64,000 nucleotides of DNA from Tetramitus jugosus (GCA_937625935.1 OW569360.1:465000-528999); one strand, 5' to 3'. Shown: positions 32,033 through 41,407, counted from the first letter of the stretch. The notes: generated by a model not told the origin, from the letters alone. A program made the numbers and translations.

Positions 32033-32962
32033 TTATTGTGTTTGTCTTCTGTGCATTTTGTTCTCCCTGTGAAGATTGTTGAGTATGGAGTTCATGTTCT
32101 TATACATCTCCATCTGTTTGCGTTGCTCTTGCTGTTCAAGCTCTGCCAATTTCTGCATCTCCAAATATTGTTGAGTGTGCATCTGCTGTAATTGGAACTG
32201 TTTTCGTTTTACATAATTCTCATGTTGTATTTGAGGATTGTCTACGTGAGATGAGAATGATGGTGATGCATGACACACAAAATTCTGAATTCCATTGTTG
32301 TATTGTTGCTGCTGCACATGATGATGATGAGTATGATTTGATGATGATGATGGATAATTATGGATGCCAGATGATGATGAAGAGTCCTTGAGACAAATCG
32401 TAAAACCTAGTTTGTTGTCAGTGTTGTTTCTTGATGTTGTTGTTGCAGGTGGATGACTGAATGATGAGGAGGAAAAGAGTGATGATTGATGTTGTTGTTG
32501 TTGTTGTGAAAATGGATCATTTGCATGGATGCGCATTCTCTTGACTCCTTGAATAATGACCGCTCTGTTACTATTGGTGTTTGATGATGATGATTCACTA
32601 CTCGAATAACCATCATGACAATGATCACTGTCATCATCATTGTTATCGATATCATCATCATCATCACTCATTGATGATGTCATCATTTCTTGTCTATTTC
32701 TCTTCCTAGCACCGCTATGGTCATTGTAGTTGATATGATGCATCTTTGGTGTTGTTGTTGTATTCGGGTGATGATGATGGTATGTTGTTGGATGAGAATA
32801 TTGTTGTGAGAAGGGATGGTTGCTATAGGGAGATGGATGAGGTGTGGTAACAACAACAGGAGAGGAGTGGATATGGGTGGTATAGGGATAGAAGTTGTTG
32901 TACATTTGTTTGATGTTCGTTGGTTTTTGGCTGATTGGGTTAGTTTTTTTTAGAACTTCCAT
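32033..32962 (-). CDS. Low-complexity His/Gln/Ser-rich protein of unknown function
   Basis: A 309-residue frame with runs of His, Gln, Ser and Asp and a helical, Gln/Met/Glu-rich C-terminus (about residues 255-309) that may form a coiled coil. A short basic cluster R-K-R-N-R-Q occurs near residue 85 and could be a nuclear signal. No domain is recognised. Homopolymers may inflate apparent coding potential, but the long continuous frame and its own start support a real gene. It is divergent from the ribonucleotide reductase gene across 255 bases. Confidence 0.5.
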   Translation of the reverse strand: MEVLKKTNPISQKPTNIKQMYNNFYPYTTHIHSSPVVVTTPHPSPYSNHPFSQQYSHPTTYHHHHPNTTTTPKMHHINYNDHSGARKRNRQEMMTSSMSDDDDDIDNNDDDSDHCHDGYSSSESSSSNTNSNRAVIIQGVKRMRIHANDPFSQQQQQHQSSLFSSSSFSHPPATTTSRNNTDNKLGFTICLKDSSSSSGIHNYPSSSSNHTHHHHVQQQQYNNGIQNFVCHASPSFSSHVDNPQIQHENYVKRKQFQLQQMHTQQYLEMQKLAELEQQEQRKQMEMYKNMNSILNNLHRENKMHRRQTQ

Positions 32963-33217
32963 AAATTTCTTGAGCAGTTTTCAGCAGAAGATGTCATAGC
33001 AGGAGCAGTCGCTTGAAGGAGCTAAGCTTCTATTCACCGTGTCCTCTCGACAAGACCTCGTTGATGAATGTAAGAGCAAAGGGGTTTCACTCAAGACCTG
33101 GAAAAATACAAACTGTTTCGTCGATGTTGAGCCGCAATTTCTCACAAAACTCCTCTTGAGATTCTCACGCAAGAAAACATTTGCCACCATTTGGAGTATC
33201 AAATAACAATATCAACA

Positions 33218-36200
33218 ATGCGAAGAATTGCTTGTGGAGATAAGAGGAGAGGAATCCTATTCCCACTTCTCTCTATGCACTTGATAACGAGTCCAACAAC
33301 CGGTCGTACATCTTCTATTTTGGGCACAACAACAACAACGCGTGATCAGACACACATAAGAAGCTTTGCTTTGGTTCAGAGTCGAGCGTTTTCTGGAAGT
33401 GCTAGTTCCCGTGTGTTTTCTCGACCAAAAACAAGTGACTCTATGCAAAACAAGTATCCTTTCTCACATCAACAGACTTTAAAAGGAATGAAGAGCTTTC
33501 ATACTCAATTGAGTTGTTCATTGTCTACCTCCCAGCAGTTGAACCCTGCCGATGATCATGTTGTTGTTGATGATGATGATGACGACTATCAACCACAAAC
33601 AAATGAATTCTATACACGTATGCCCACATTTCATTCCACAATAGATGAACAAAAGGACAAATTTCAGATTGATCAATCGTTTGTGGATCAGTTTGCAAAT
33701 AGGCATGAGAGTCCATTCGGATTCAACGGTCTAGGTGAAGTAGTATATCAGAGAACTTACTCTAGAGTGAAGCCCGATACTCAGGAGAAGGAGCAATGGT
33801 ATGAGACGGTGCAGAGAGTAGTTAACGGTTGTTTTAATATGCAAAAACATTGGCTCGAACAGCAACATCTCACATGGAACGAAACTGAGATGCAAGTTAC
33901 GGCTCAGGACATGTACACAAGAATGTTTGAAATGAAGTTTTTACCACCTGGAAGAGGATTATGGGCAATGGGATCTCCAATTACAGAAGAAAGAGGATTG
34001 TTTGCCGCTTTGAATAATTGCGCATTTGTTAGCACAGAAGATATTGCAAAAGACCCGTCCAAGCCTTTTATCTTTTTGATGGACATGGCAATGTTGGGAG
34101 TGGGTGTTGGATTCGATACGAAGGGTGCAGGAACTCTTCAAGTTCGAGGACCAAAACGCAATTCCTCAAAGAAAGACTATCACTATATTATCCCTGACTC
34201 TAGGGAGGGATGGGTACAGTCCGTGAAGTTGTTGATTGACTCCTTTTTTACGAAAAGTTATGGAAATGTAGTGTTTGATTATAGTCTAATCAGGCCAGAA
34301 GGAGCCCCTATTCGCGGGTTTGGAGGTGTTAGTTCGGGTCCTACCGCACTACAATCATTACATCACGAACTCAAAGATATTCTAACAAAATCAATAGGTT
34401 CAAATCTAAGTATCACTGCCATCGTAGACATTATGAATTTGATTGGTAAGTGTGTGGTATCGGGAAATGTTCGCAGATGTGTCCCAGGCGATTCTTTAGT
34501 TCATACTCGCGATGGATTAATTCCTATCAGAGATGTTCGTGTCGGTCAAGAGGTGCTTACCTCTGATGGCTACAGAAGTGTAATCGATTGGTTTGATCAA
34601 GGAGAGAGAGAACTGGTGAAGATAGAGACGCTTGATGGGCATTTCATCTGCACACCGAATCATAGAATGCCTATTTTAAAAAACGCATCAAAGTATGAAT
34701 GGGTAGAAGCATCAAAATTACAACCTGGTGATCATTTAATAACTGCTCGAAAATCGATAGAAGGAACACATACACGATTACCAGATTGTAATACATCTCA
34801 ATCACAGAAAGTTGTGGTACCAGATCTTGACGAGTCAATATCGTGGCTCATAGGTTTCATTTCCTGTAGTTATCGCAATAGTGACCAGCCGCTCACATTC
34901 AACTTCTCCAACGAAGAATTCGCGATGGCTCATGTCATGAAGAATCAGCTACTAAGATTTGGTGTAGATGCAGAGGTGCAGGAGCTTTCAACAGGGTTTT
35001 TAGTAACTACTCACAGTATAACTCTAACTCAATATTTAATGAGCATCTTATTTGACAATAATCAATCTCCTCTGATTCCGGACTGTATATTACGATCGAT
35101 CACTTCTCAAAGATTGGCATTTGTTAGTGGAGTCATAGATGGATGTAACAGATTATCAGAGTATTTGTTGACGCATAAAAGTCATCATTACGTGCACTTG
35201 CTTCAAATTTTGCTCTACTCTTGCGGAGTGGAAACAAGATTGACCAGTGTTGATGATGACTTGTTCGGTTTGACCGTATTAAGTCAACACTCATTGAATG
35301 TATTATCATCGATAAAGCAACTCCATAGGATCCCGAGAAAGAGTTTCGATACCGCTTTGCTGAATAGCTTCCCGTTGAAATTCGTGGAGAATCAACAGGT
35401 AAGGGATCACTTGGCTGAGAAAAACGCAACTACGATTAGTATCGATGATTTTGAGGCAATGAATGGAGAGTGGAATCATTGTCCTGTTCAGGTTATTCAG
35501 GTGCATACACTATCTGGCACACGACACACCTATGATATTCAAGTTCAAGGCAATGAGGAATTTTTCTGCAATGGCTACCTGATTCATAACACTGCTGAAA
35601 TTGCTTTTGGAGATCATGAATCTGAGGAGTTTATGGATTTGAAGGATTATCAGAAGAATCCTCATCGAGGCGCTTATGGTTGGACATCTAATAACTCTAT
35701 ATTTGCAAAAATTGGAATGGACTACTATCCATCTTCTCAAAGAATAGCAAACAACGGAGAGCCAGGGTATGCTTGGTTGGAGAACATGCAGAACTATTCT
35801 CGAATGAATGGCACCGCTGATTATAAGGATATTAAGTCGAGAGGTGGTAATCCATGTCTGGAGCAAACATTAGAGAGTTATGAGTTGTGTTGTTTAGTTG
35901 AAACATTTCCGGCCAAACACGATTCACTAGACGACTTTATAAAAACTCTTCGTGTGGCATACCTGTACGCCAAAACTGTCACACTTGGAAAGACTCATTG
36001 GAGAGAAACGAATCAAGTGTTGTTGAGGAACAGAAGAATTGGATGCAGCATGTCTGGAATTGCTCAATTTTTGTCTCAACACGGAATAGATCAGCTAAAA
36101 CAATTCTGTGAGAAGGGATACAAGGCAATTCAAGATCTCGATGAGGAGTTTTCCAATATGTTTTCAATTCCTCGTAGCATCAAAACTACTTCCATTAAAC

Positions 36201-36748
36201 CGAGTGGAACTGTCAGTTTGCTCGCTGGAGCCACACCGGGCATGCACTATCCGGAGTCTAGGTTCTACATACGTCGGTTGAGAATATCAAAGAATTCTCC
36301 AATAGTTCAATCCTTGAAGGACGCAGGGTATCACGTCGAGGATGCCGAAACTGACCCTCAGTCTTGTGTGATCGAATTTCCAGTTGATGTGGGAGCAGGA
36401 ATTCGAACCGCAAGAGAGGTGTCGATGTGGGAACAGCTGAGCCTGGCCGCCTTTCTTCAGAGATATTGGGCTGATAATCAAGTGAGTTGCACAGTCACTT
36501 TTGATGCAAAGACAGAGGCGAATCAGATTGCTCCCGCTCTGAACTTTTTCCAATATCAATTGAAAGGAGTTAGTCTGTTGCCAAGATTGGATGGTTCTCA
36601 TGCCTATTCTCAAATGCCCTATGAAGCAATATCTGAGGATGTGTATCATCAAAAGGTGGCATCTATTCGTCCTTTTTCAAAACCGAACTCTCACCACGAG
36701 GATCCAGAAAGTGAAAAGTACTGTGACTCATCTGTGTGTTTGTTGTAA
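33218..36748 (+). CDS. Class II (adenosylcobalamin-dependent) ribonucleotide reductase with in-frame intein
   Basis: The 1,176-residue precursor, less a 371-residue intein, leaves about 805 residues, normal for monomeric RTPR enzymes. The ATG at 33218 is used; the first ~70 residues are Arg/Ser/Thr-rich and could be an organelle presequence. Enzyme motifs: N-N-C-A-F-V-S-T early; G-G-N-P-C-L-E with a second Cys in E-L-C-C-L-V-E-T-F-P (active-site and radical cysteines); K-P-S-G-T-V-S-L-L-A-G-A-T-P-G-M-H; and a C-terminal Cys-x4-Cys (C-D-S-S-V-C) that re-reduces the active site. It converts ribonucleotides to deoxyribonucleotides using vitamin B12 coenzyme, without oxygen. Most eukaryotes use class I instead. 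No intron is seen. Confidence 0.92.
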   Translation: MRRIACGDKRRGILFPLLSMHLITSPTTGRTSSILGTTTTTRDQTHIRSFALVQSRAFSGSASSRVFSRPKTSDSMQNKYPFSHQQTLKGMKSFHTQLSCSLSTSQQLNPADDHVVVDDDDDDYQPQTNEFYTRMPTFHSTIDEQKDKFQIDQSFVDQFANRHESPFGFNGLGEVVYQRTYSRVKPDTQEKEQWYETVQRVVNGCFNMQKHWLEQQHLTWNETEMQVTAQDMYTRMFEMKFLPPGRGLWAMGSPITEERGLFAALNNCAFVSTEDIAKDPSKPFIFLMDMAMLGVGVGFDTKGAGTLQVRGPKRNSSKKDYHYIIPDSREGWVQSVKLLIDSFFTKSYGNVVFDYSLIRPEGAPIRGFGGVSSGPTALQSLHHELKDILTKSIGSNLSITAIVDIMNLIGKCVVSGNVRRCVPGDSLVHTRDGLIPIRDVRVGQEVLTSDGYRSVIDWFDQGERELVKIETLDGHFICTPNHRMPILKNASKYEWVEASKLQPGDHLITARKSIEGTHTRLPDCNTSQSQKVVVPDLDESISWLIGFISCSYRNSDQPLTFNFSNEEFAMAHVMKNQLLRFGVDAEVQELSTGFLVTTHSITLTQYLMSILFDNNQSPLIPDCILRSITSQRLAFVSGVIDGCNRLSEYLLTHKSHHYVHLLQILLYSCGVETRLTSVDDDLFGLTVLSQHSLNVLSSIKQLHRIPRKSFDTALLNSFPLKFVENQQVRDHLAEKNATTISIDDFEAMNGEWNHCPVQVIQVHTLSGTRHTYDIQVQGNEEFFCNGYLIHNTAEIAFGDHESEEFMDLKDYQKNPHRGAYGWTSNNSIFAKIGMDYYPSSQRIANNGEPGYAWLENMQNYSRMNGTADYKDIKSRGGNPCLEQTLESYELCCLVETFPAKHDSLDDFIKTLRVAYLYAKTVTLGKTHWRETNQVLLRNRRIGCSMSGIAQFLSQHGIDQLKQFCEKGYKAIQDLDEEFSNMFSIPRSIKTTSIKPSGTVSLLAGATPGMHYPESRFYIRRLRISKNSPIVQSLKDAGYHVEDAETDPQSCVIEFPVDVGAGIRTAREVSMWEQLSLAAFLQRYWADNQVSCTVTFDAKTEANQIAPALNFFQYQLKGVSLLPRLDGSHAYSQMPYEAISEDVYHQKVASIRPFSKPNSHHEDPESEKYCDSSVCLL
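34478..35590 (+). mobile_element. Intein in the ribonucleotide reductase (371 residues)
   Basis: The intein starts at Cys421 of the precursor (after V-V-S-G-N-V-R-R) and ends at H-N (790-791), before Thr792 of T-A-E-I-A-F-G. Block A is C-V-P-G-D-S-L-V-H-T; block B is C-T-P-N-H-R-M with the Thr-x-x-His pair (His482); the C-terminal block is F-F-C-N-G-Y-L-I-H-N. All residues for standard self-splicing are present (Cys1, block-B His, penultimate His, terminal Asn, +1 Thr). Between them lie two LAGLIDADG-like helices, W-L-I-G-F-I-S-C and F-V-S-G-V-I-D-G. Removal joins V-R-R to T-A-E-I-A, a normal uninterrupted sequence in class II enzymes. Confidence 0.93.
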
Positions 36749-37276
36749 AGAACAAGCTCAAAGTCAAGAAGACTTTTTTGCACTAAAACAGAGAACAACG
36801 GCAGTAGTTTTATGATCTGGGAATTGTTCACCTGTACTGATTTTGAAACAAGCAATTTGAGCAACTGTTTCCACGTGGGGAGATTTGGCCTTCAAGAGAG
36901 CACTCCATGAACGAGCAGTGTCTTTTTGTTGTATTGAACGTATCGACAGAAGGATTTGCAGCAGCAATGCATCCATCAGGGTGCAGATGTCATACACGAA
37001 ATCGTAACTTTGTACGGGTCTTGAGCAAGGGGCAAACCAGACACTTTGCAAGTTTTGAATGAAGCGAACTTTAGCGTTCCATTGTCTCCAAACTAAAGCA
37101 ACAAAAGATATTCGGATTCTACAGCATTCCAATTATTATTCACAAAACAAATACCACAGATATTGAAATATTTTGGTTCAGACAAGTCAATGGCTTCGAA
37201 TGCCCTGAAAATGGGTATCAAAGTGTGAAGTACCGAGTTTCGTCCATAATAGATTATTCCTCAAAGGTAAGATGTA
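36749..37276. other. Gene-poor stretch after the reductase gene
   Basis: A minus-strand frame at 36764-37132 (122 residues) has no start context or domain I recognise, and may be a decayed exon. Nothing else stands out. The sharp drop in gene density begins here. Confidence 0.35.
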
Positions 37277-37546
37277 ATGTCAGGACGCTCCCACTATGAC
37301 CCACTTGACGAGGAGAACTCGAAGAGAGCTGCTAGGTCAATTGAGGGAACAACCGCTCTCTATGATTTCAATGCCGTCCAAGCTTCTTCACCAAGGACAC
37401 CATCACCGAGAATACTGTCGTCACCAAGGAATGTCTCATCATCAATGGTTATTGATATGGAGCAATTTAACCTCATGGCGACACAAGAGCCAGATCCAAC
37501 TACAAGAGTCAATGAAAGCCGACATTCATTGTCTGTATTGCACTAG
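37277..37546 (+). CDS. Small Ser-rich hypothetical protein or decayed exon
   Basis: An 89-residue frame with ATG start, beginning M-S-G-R-S-H-Y-D-P-L-D-E-E-N and rich in S-P-R repeats (S-P-R-T-P-S-P-R). Such S/T-P and S-P-R tracts are common in disordered cytoskeletal or nuclear proteins. It stops abruptly, and the sequence downstream is non-coding, so it may be the surviving 5' part of a larger gene. No homologue is recognised. Confidence 0.3.
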   Translation: MSGRSHYDPLDEENSKRAARSIEGTTALYDFNAVQASSPRTPSPRILSSPRNVSSSMVIDMEQFNLMATQEPDPTTRVNESRHSLSVLH

Positions 37547-37723
37547 CATGGACAGTTGAGGAGCATTGAGTTGACCATTCGAAAGATAGTTGCCTGAGAT
37601 TGCGTTACAATGTTGGAAACTTGATCGACAAAGAAAAACATTTCAATACACTTATTTTGAGGGAGAGCGATACTCGGGCGAGTAATTGCTAAATGAATAC
37701 ACTTTATTCCCTTGAGCAACTAA

Positions 37724-38218
37724 CTAAGAGAATTTAATGAAATGATCGACCGAAGTTGGTAAATCGTGACCAATTATACCAACTGCATTATTGTAATTAT
37801 CATACACTCTCAGTTGGCCCTTGATGTTCCTTCTGCACAAAACATAACGAGGGAAATCAACAGGCGATTTAAAGTTTGGATGGATCGTGGACATCATTTA
37901 TATGTACTGACGATCATCCATTGCTTCTTTGATAACTGGTAGGGTGTCGGTTTGTGTTTTGGAATCAGAACTCCAAACCCTAATTGTAATGTCTTTGAAT
38001 GACTCTATATATCCCTTATCTTCTGGCTGTTGAGATGAATGGTGCTGCACAACAACGTTACAGAGCAGAGGCAGCAATGATCGAATCTTGCAAAGCAAAC
38101 GGTGGTTGTGCATACAATAAGAACAATGGTGGTGGACAAAGAGAAACTTTCCCACAAGTACTTGAACTAGGATCCTAAGGTTCAAATCATCCAGACTTGT
38201 TACAGACCCTGTACCCAA
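37724..38218 (-). pseudogene. Decayed minus-strand gene with one in-frame stop
   Basis: A single frame of about 164 codons runs from 38218 to 37724, interrupted only by TAA at 37898-37900. The upstream part contains I-T-I-R-V-W-S-S-D-S, like a WD40 strand. The downstream part (57 residues from the ATG at 37897) is well behaved, with G-Q-L-R-V-Y-D-N-Y and G-I-I-G-H-D-L. Either the stop is a disabling mutation in a propeller-like gene, or the 57-residue piece is a separate small gene. No family is certain. Confidence 0.35.
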
Positions 38219-38307
38219 GTTTCAATGATGTAAATTATGAGCACTACGATTCAGAGACCAAGGTTGGGTGACATGCCTTACAGGCTAAACTCAGAAAAGC
38301 AATCGAG

Positions 38308-39141
38308 GTGAATGGCAGAGTTTATTACAATTATGATCCATCTTTGTGGCAGAATTCTCCTCAAGACCGAACTTTGATTGTCTGTGGTTTCATACCATTG
38401 GAGCAGAGGGTGACGATGTGTTTGCCACTGCTCACCAAGAGTCATCACTGGAACATTCAAGGATTCAAAGTTGAAAGTATCTGGTGTTGATTCGCTACAA
38501 GGTTTTTTGATTGATGCATGCCACTTTCAAATTTATTGGAGGTGCTGTTGGATAAATTGTGCATCCGCCACTGAGTCAACCCAGAAAAGCTGTAACTCTT
38601 GTCAGGACTTGGATTGGAAATCTCCCACAATAAGAAGTTGGGAGTAATCTCTTGTGAGATGCCCCTTGTATCATATAACCACCCTTAGCAAGGGAAATCT
38701 GCATGTGGAAAGTAGATCGCATCTAGTCGTTGTTTGATCAATAAAGAAGTGCAAGAATAGATGAGGACGAGCGATGTTGGCTACAGAGGGCAGCAAATAA
38801 CAGTGGTGCAGATTTTAGCTTCCTCAAATACCCCCATGGTATAGACAGGAAGTTGGAGTGGTTCCATGCGCAGGTACGCAGTGGTACACTCCACACAGCA
38901 GAAGTTTTTGCGTGAGCTGATACAAGGGACATGAAGTCCTTCTTACCCTTATCTCGTGTTCCTTTTCCTCTATGGCGTTTTCGGTACCTTGGTCAGACCA
39001 TCGGCAAAAAGGACAAGAGCTCTTCCTTCTTCTAACTTCTTACAACAGCAACATGTTTTGTAAGACAAGTACTGAAGATTAATGTTGTTATTCTCTTTAT
39101 TCTTGTGGTTGGGTTGGTAGTCCTGCATGGTTAATGATATG
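38308..39141. other. Gene-poor stretch with short coding-like remnants
   Basis: On the plus strand, 38,290-38,490 reads as a short protein-like segment (V-Y-Y-N-Y-D-P-S-L-W-Q-N), and 38,820-38,920 as another (Y-P-H-G-I-D-R-K-L-E-W-F). Both lack starts and are cut by stops. I could not assign them; they look like debris of older genes or mobile elements. Confidence 0.3.
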
Positions 39142-39867
39142 TTATTTGCGTGCTTTAGCCGGTATTTTGACTCCTTCGAATGAAGAACTTACAGAGCGAT
39201 CAGTTCTAAATCTTTTAGTACCTTTGGTGCTGTCTGAGCTTTCAGGAATTTCTGTTGGTTGCGATTCTACATAATCAAGTAGATGGAGCAGCAGAGAAGA
39301 TTGTTCGCCTCTTGGGGTTGGGTCATCTGGACGAGAAGCTCTAATCAGATGTGAGCGACCTCGAAGATTATCGAGCAATGAGTTTGTAAAGTTCGCGAAG
39401 CCAACACACACTTCTTTGGATACTTCCTGATGAGTATTACTTGGTAAAATTGTCAACCAGTGGCAAATTGAGCAAACCCTCTCAATCAAATGATTTTGGA
39501 CTATGTCATCGATTCCAATCTTCTTGCAAATCTCCTCAATCTTTCTTGGAGTGAAGACTTTAATGACATCATAGAGATGGATAAGAGAGAGGAGGTGATT
39601 TCGACCCTGTAACGTTGCTGGGTGTGGATTTTTAAAACATCCAAACACCACCATGAACATATAACTACAAAATGAACCCATCATAAAGTGTCCAATCAGT
39701 GAAATCTGTTGGATTTCCAATAAATTCTGAGCAATTCTGGTTCGTGTGTCGAACATGAACAGTTTGCTTAGTTCTTGGTCAGAAGGATTTAACAAAGTAA
39801 CATCTCCCATTCCATTGATGAATGCCACCATCTCATCACACATCAAATATTTAGTCCAAGTTATCAC
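39142..39867 (-). CDS. Second frame of a zinc-finger locus: helical protein of unknown function
   Basis: A 241-codon frame that overlaps the 3' end of the 39851-41209 frame by 17 bases in another register. Its first ATG-like codon lies inside the overlap. It is mostly helical, with a hydrophobic stretch (G-H-F-M-M-G-S-F-C-S-Y-M-F-M) and a basic, Ser-rich tail with K-R-F-R. It could be the continuation of the upstream protein after a frameshift, an exon joined by an unrecognised intron, or an independent gene. No domain is recognised. Confidence 0.4.
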   Translation of the reverse strand: MITWTKYLMCDEMVAFINGMGDVTLLNPSDQELSKLFMFDTRTRIAQNLLEIQQISLIGHFMMGSFCSYMFMVVFGCFKNPHPATLQGRNHLLSLIHLYDVIKVFTPRKIEEICKKIGIDDIVQNHLIERVCSICHWLTILPSNTHQEVSKEVCVGFANFTNSLLDNLRGRSHLIRASRPDDPTPRGEQSSLLLHLLDYVESQPTEIPESSDSTKGTKRFRTDRSVSSSFEGVKIPAKARK

Positions 39868-41209
39868 AATTTGATGAAGACAAATCGATGCTGTCCTTGA
39901 AAATCTCTACTATCTCTTTAGCGTTGGTATACTCATTCGACATGTGATCCTGCAAAAGCACTCTCAATGCTGCAACATACTCGCTTTCTGTTGGAATTTC
40001 CATTCCATACCTGCGTGTTGACAGGCTCATTCTTTCAGTTAAGTCCGAAAGATTTTCCTCGTCATCATTTTGTTTTGTCGGTTTCAGAGAAATTGGCAAT
40101 GAAAACTCAGTACTCACAATTTCGTGTGCATCCTTCTTGGAGAAATTGGGTGATTTTGAAAGCTCTTTGTTCTGTTGTTTCTGGGTCAGAACAGAACTAT
40201 GCGTCGCGTCAAGGTTACTATCTGTCTGTATGTATCTCACTTGGTAGGACTGACCAAAATGAGTTTGGGTCGAAGTGTCGAGGTTCTCAGATAAGTCCAA
40301 CAGTTGCCCAGCAATAGATCCAATTGTGTTTCGGATTAGTTTTCCTCTCATACTCTGTGTCTCTATCTGCTTATTAAGTTCTTCTATTTTTAATCGCAGT
40401 TCTTGTATCTCTTGTGCTGGATCTATCTCATTGCTGTTGTGAGCAAAATTTGAGCGTGGGGCACTTTCATTGTCCTCAAGAAGAAACATCTCTATAGAAA
40501 GATTCTCAGTACTCTGACTTGAGTTATATTTCATTTCATTCTCGTTCATCTGTTGATTCTCTATTCTCTGTTCTGCTTCGCTCCCTTGATGTGTGGAAGG
40601 AGCAGTTATCTCATTGTTGTCGTTGATAATGGTTGTTTGTGTGGTCAATTGTACCTCTGACGTACTAAGTACATCCGGAAATAGGTCATCAAAGTGTGAA
40701 GAACCATCAGACACTCCGTAAGTAGAGCCATGTTCGATCGATTGGAGTCGAGCATTTTGTGTAGTTACCTGCTCCTGAAGACTTCGTAGTTGTGCTTCAA
40801 GGCCCTTTATCCGACCTTGTAGTTGAGATGGATTCATGCTGGTTGAGTCATTGCTCTCGCTTGGGTTATTCCTTTGCGGTTGCTCATTAAAGTTGTTCGT
40901 TGGATTGGAACAGCCATCACGCAAGACAGTGTTCTCATGTCGCAAGCGAGCAACTTCCTCATTCAACTGCCGACACGCATTCTGTGCATTATGCAATTGT
41001 GCGATCGCAGAGTTCAAATCAATGGTTCCCTGGTATGATTGAGCACATATAGCATCGTATCGCTCATGAAACCTTTGGCAACTGGCAATGTGTTTGATGA
41101 CGTTCCCTTTACGTGTGTCGGAAAAGTGACAACAATTACATCGATAAGTGGCAGCATTTGCAGTGTTGACCGTGGTCAAAAGCCCACGTCGTGTGTGCCA
41201 ATCTTGCAT
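39851..41209 (-). CDS. Zinc-finger, coiled-coil protein of unknown function
   Basis: A 452-residue protein. Near the N-terminus, C-N-C-C-H-F-S-D-T-R-K-G-N-V-I-K-H-I-A-S-C forms a C2H2/C2HC-type or BED-like finger. Two coiled-coil segments follow (about residues 67-95 and 130-155, and again 268-285), with a long Ser/Asn/Gln-rich linker. The finger resembles DNA-binding heads of transposon-derived proteins, and the subtelomeric setting with a frame break at its 3' end supports a fast-evolving or mobile origin, but no transposase domain is visible. Divergent from the dynamin-like gene. Confidence 0.5.
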   Translation of the reverse strand: MQDWHTRRGLLTTVNTANAATYRCNCCHFSDTRKGNVIKHIASCQRFHERYDAICAQSYQGTIDLNSAIAQLHNAQNACRQLNEEVARLRHENTVLRDGCSNPTNNFNEQPQRNNPSESNDSTSMNPSQLQGRIKGLEAQLRSLQEQVTTQNARLQSIEHGSTYGVSDGSSHFDDLFPDVLSTSEVQLTTQTTIINDNNEITAPSTHQGSEAEQRIENQQMNENEMKYNSSQSTENLSIEMFLLEDNESAPRSNFAHNSNEIDPAQEIQELRLKIEELNKQIETQSMRGKLIRNTIGSIAGQLLDLSENLDTSTQTHFGQSYQVRYIQTDSNLDATHSSVLTQKQQNKELSKSPNFSKKDAHEIVSTEFSLPISLKPTKQNDDEENLSDLTERMSLSTRRYGMEIPTESEYVAALRVLLQDHMSNEYTNAKEIVEIFKDSIDLSSSNCDNLD

Positions 41210-41277
41210 GTTTTTGTGGTTGTTGGAAGTGTGCTTGAGGTGTGTGGTTGTGTTGCGAAATTGCGAGGTTTTTAACT

Positions 41278-41291
41278 CTGAGCTAGCTCAG
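41278..41291. promoter_or_regulatory. 14-bp perfect palindrome
   Basis: CTGAGCTAGCTCAG is its own reverse complement. It lies 69 bases before the minus-strand zinc-finger start and 213 bases before the dynamin-like start, in their shared intergenic region. It could be a dimeric factor site; no protein is known. Confidence 0.3.
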
Positions 41292-41384
41292 TGGAAAATT
41301 AATGCTGACCGGAAATGATGACCATAAAAGGTGTTGATTCCTCCGCAATAAAGACGAGATAAATTATTGTTGTAAGGTACAGAG

Positions 41385-41407
41385 CGGAGTACTCTGAGAG
41401 TACTCCG
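41385..41407. promoter_or_regulatory. 23-bp inverted repeat upstream of the dynamin-like gene
   Basis: Arms CGGAGTACTC and GAGTACTCCG are exact reverse complements around a 3-base centre. The repeat ends 96 bases before the ATG at 41504, a plausible operator position. Each arm contains the small palindrome GAGTACTC. Confidence 0.35.

Noticed and set aside
34478-35590. Spliceosomal intron in the reductase gene
   Set aside because: No GT-AG boundaries at the conserved junction, the segment is open in frame for 371 codons and carries intein motifs.
33218-36748. Bacterial contamination explaining the reductase and TIR genes
   Set aside because: These genes lie on one sequence with spliced genes and telomere, with similar base composition and no operon spacing or ribosome-binding sites.
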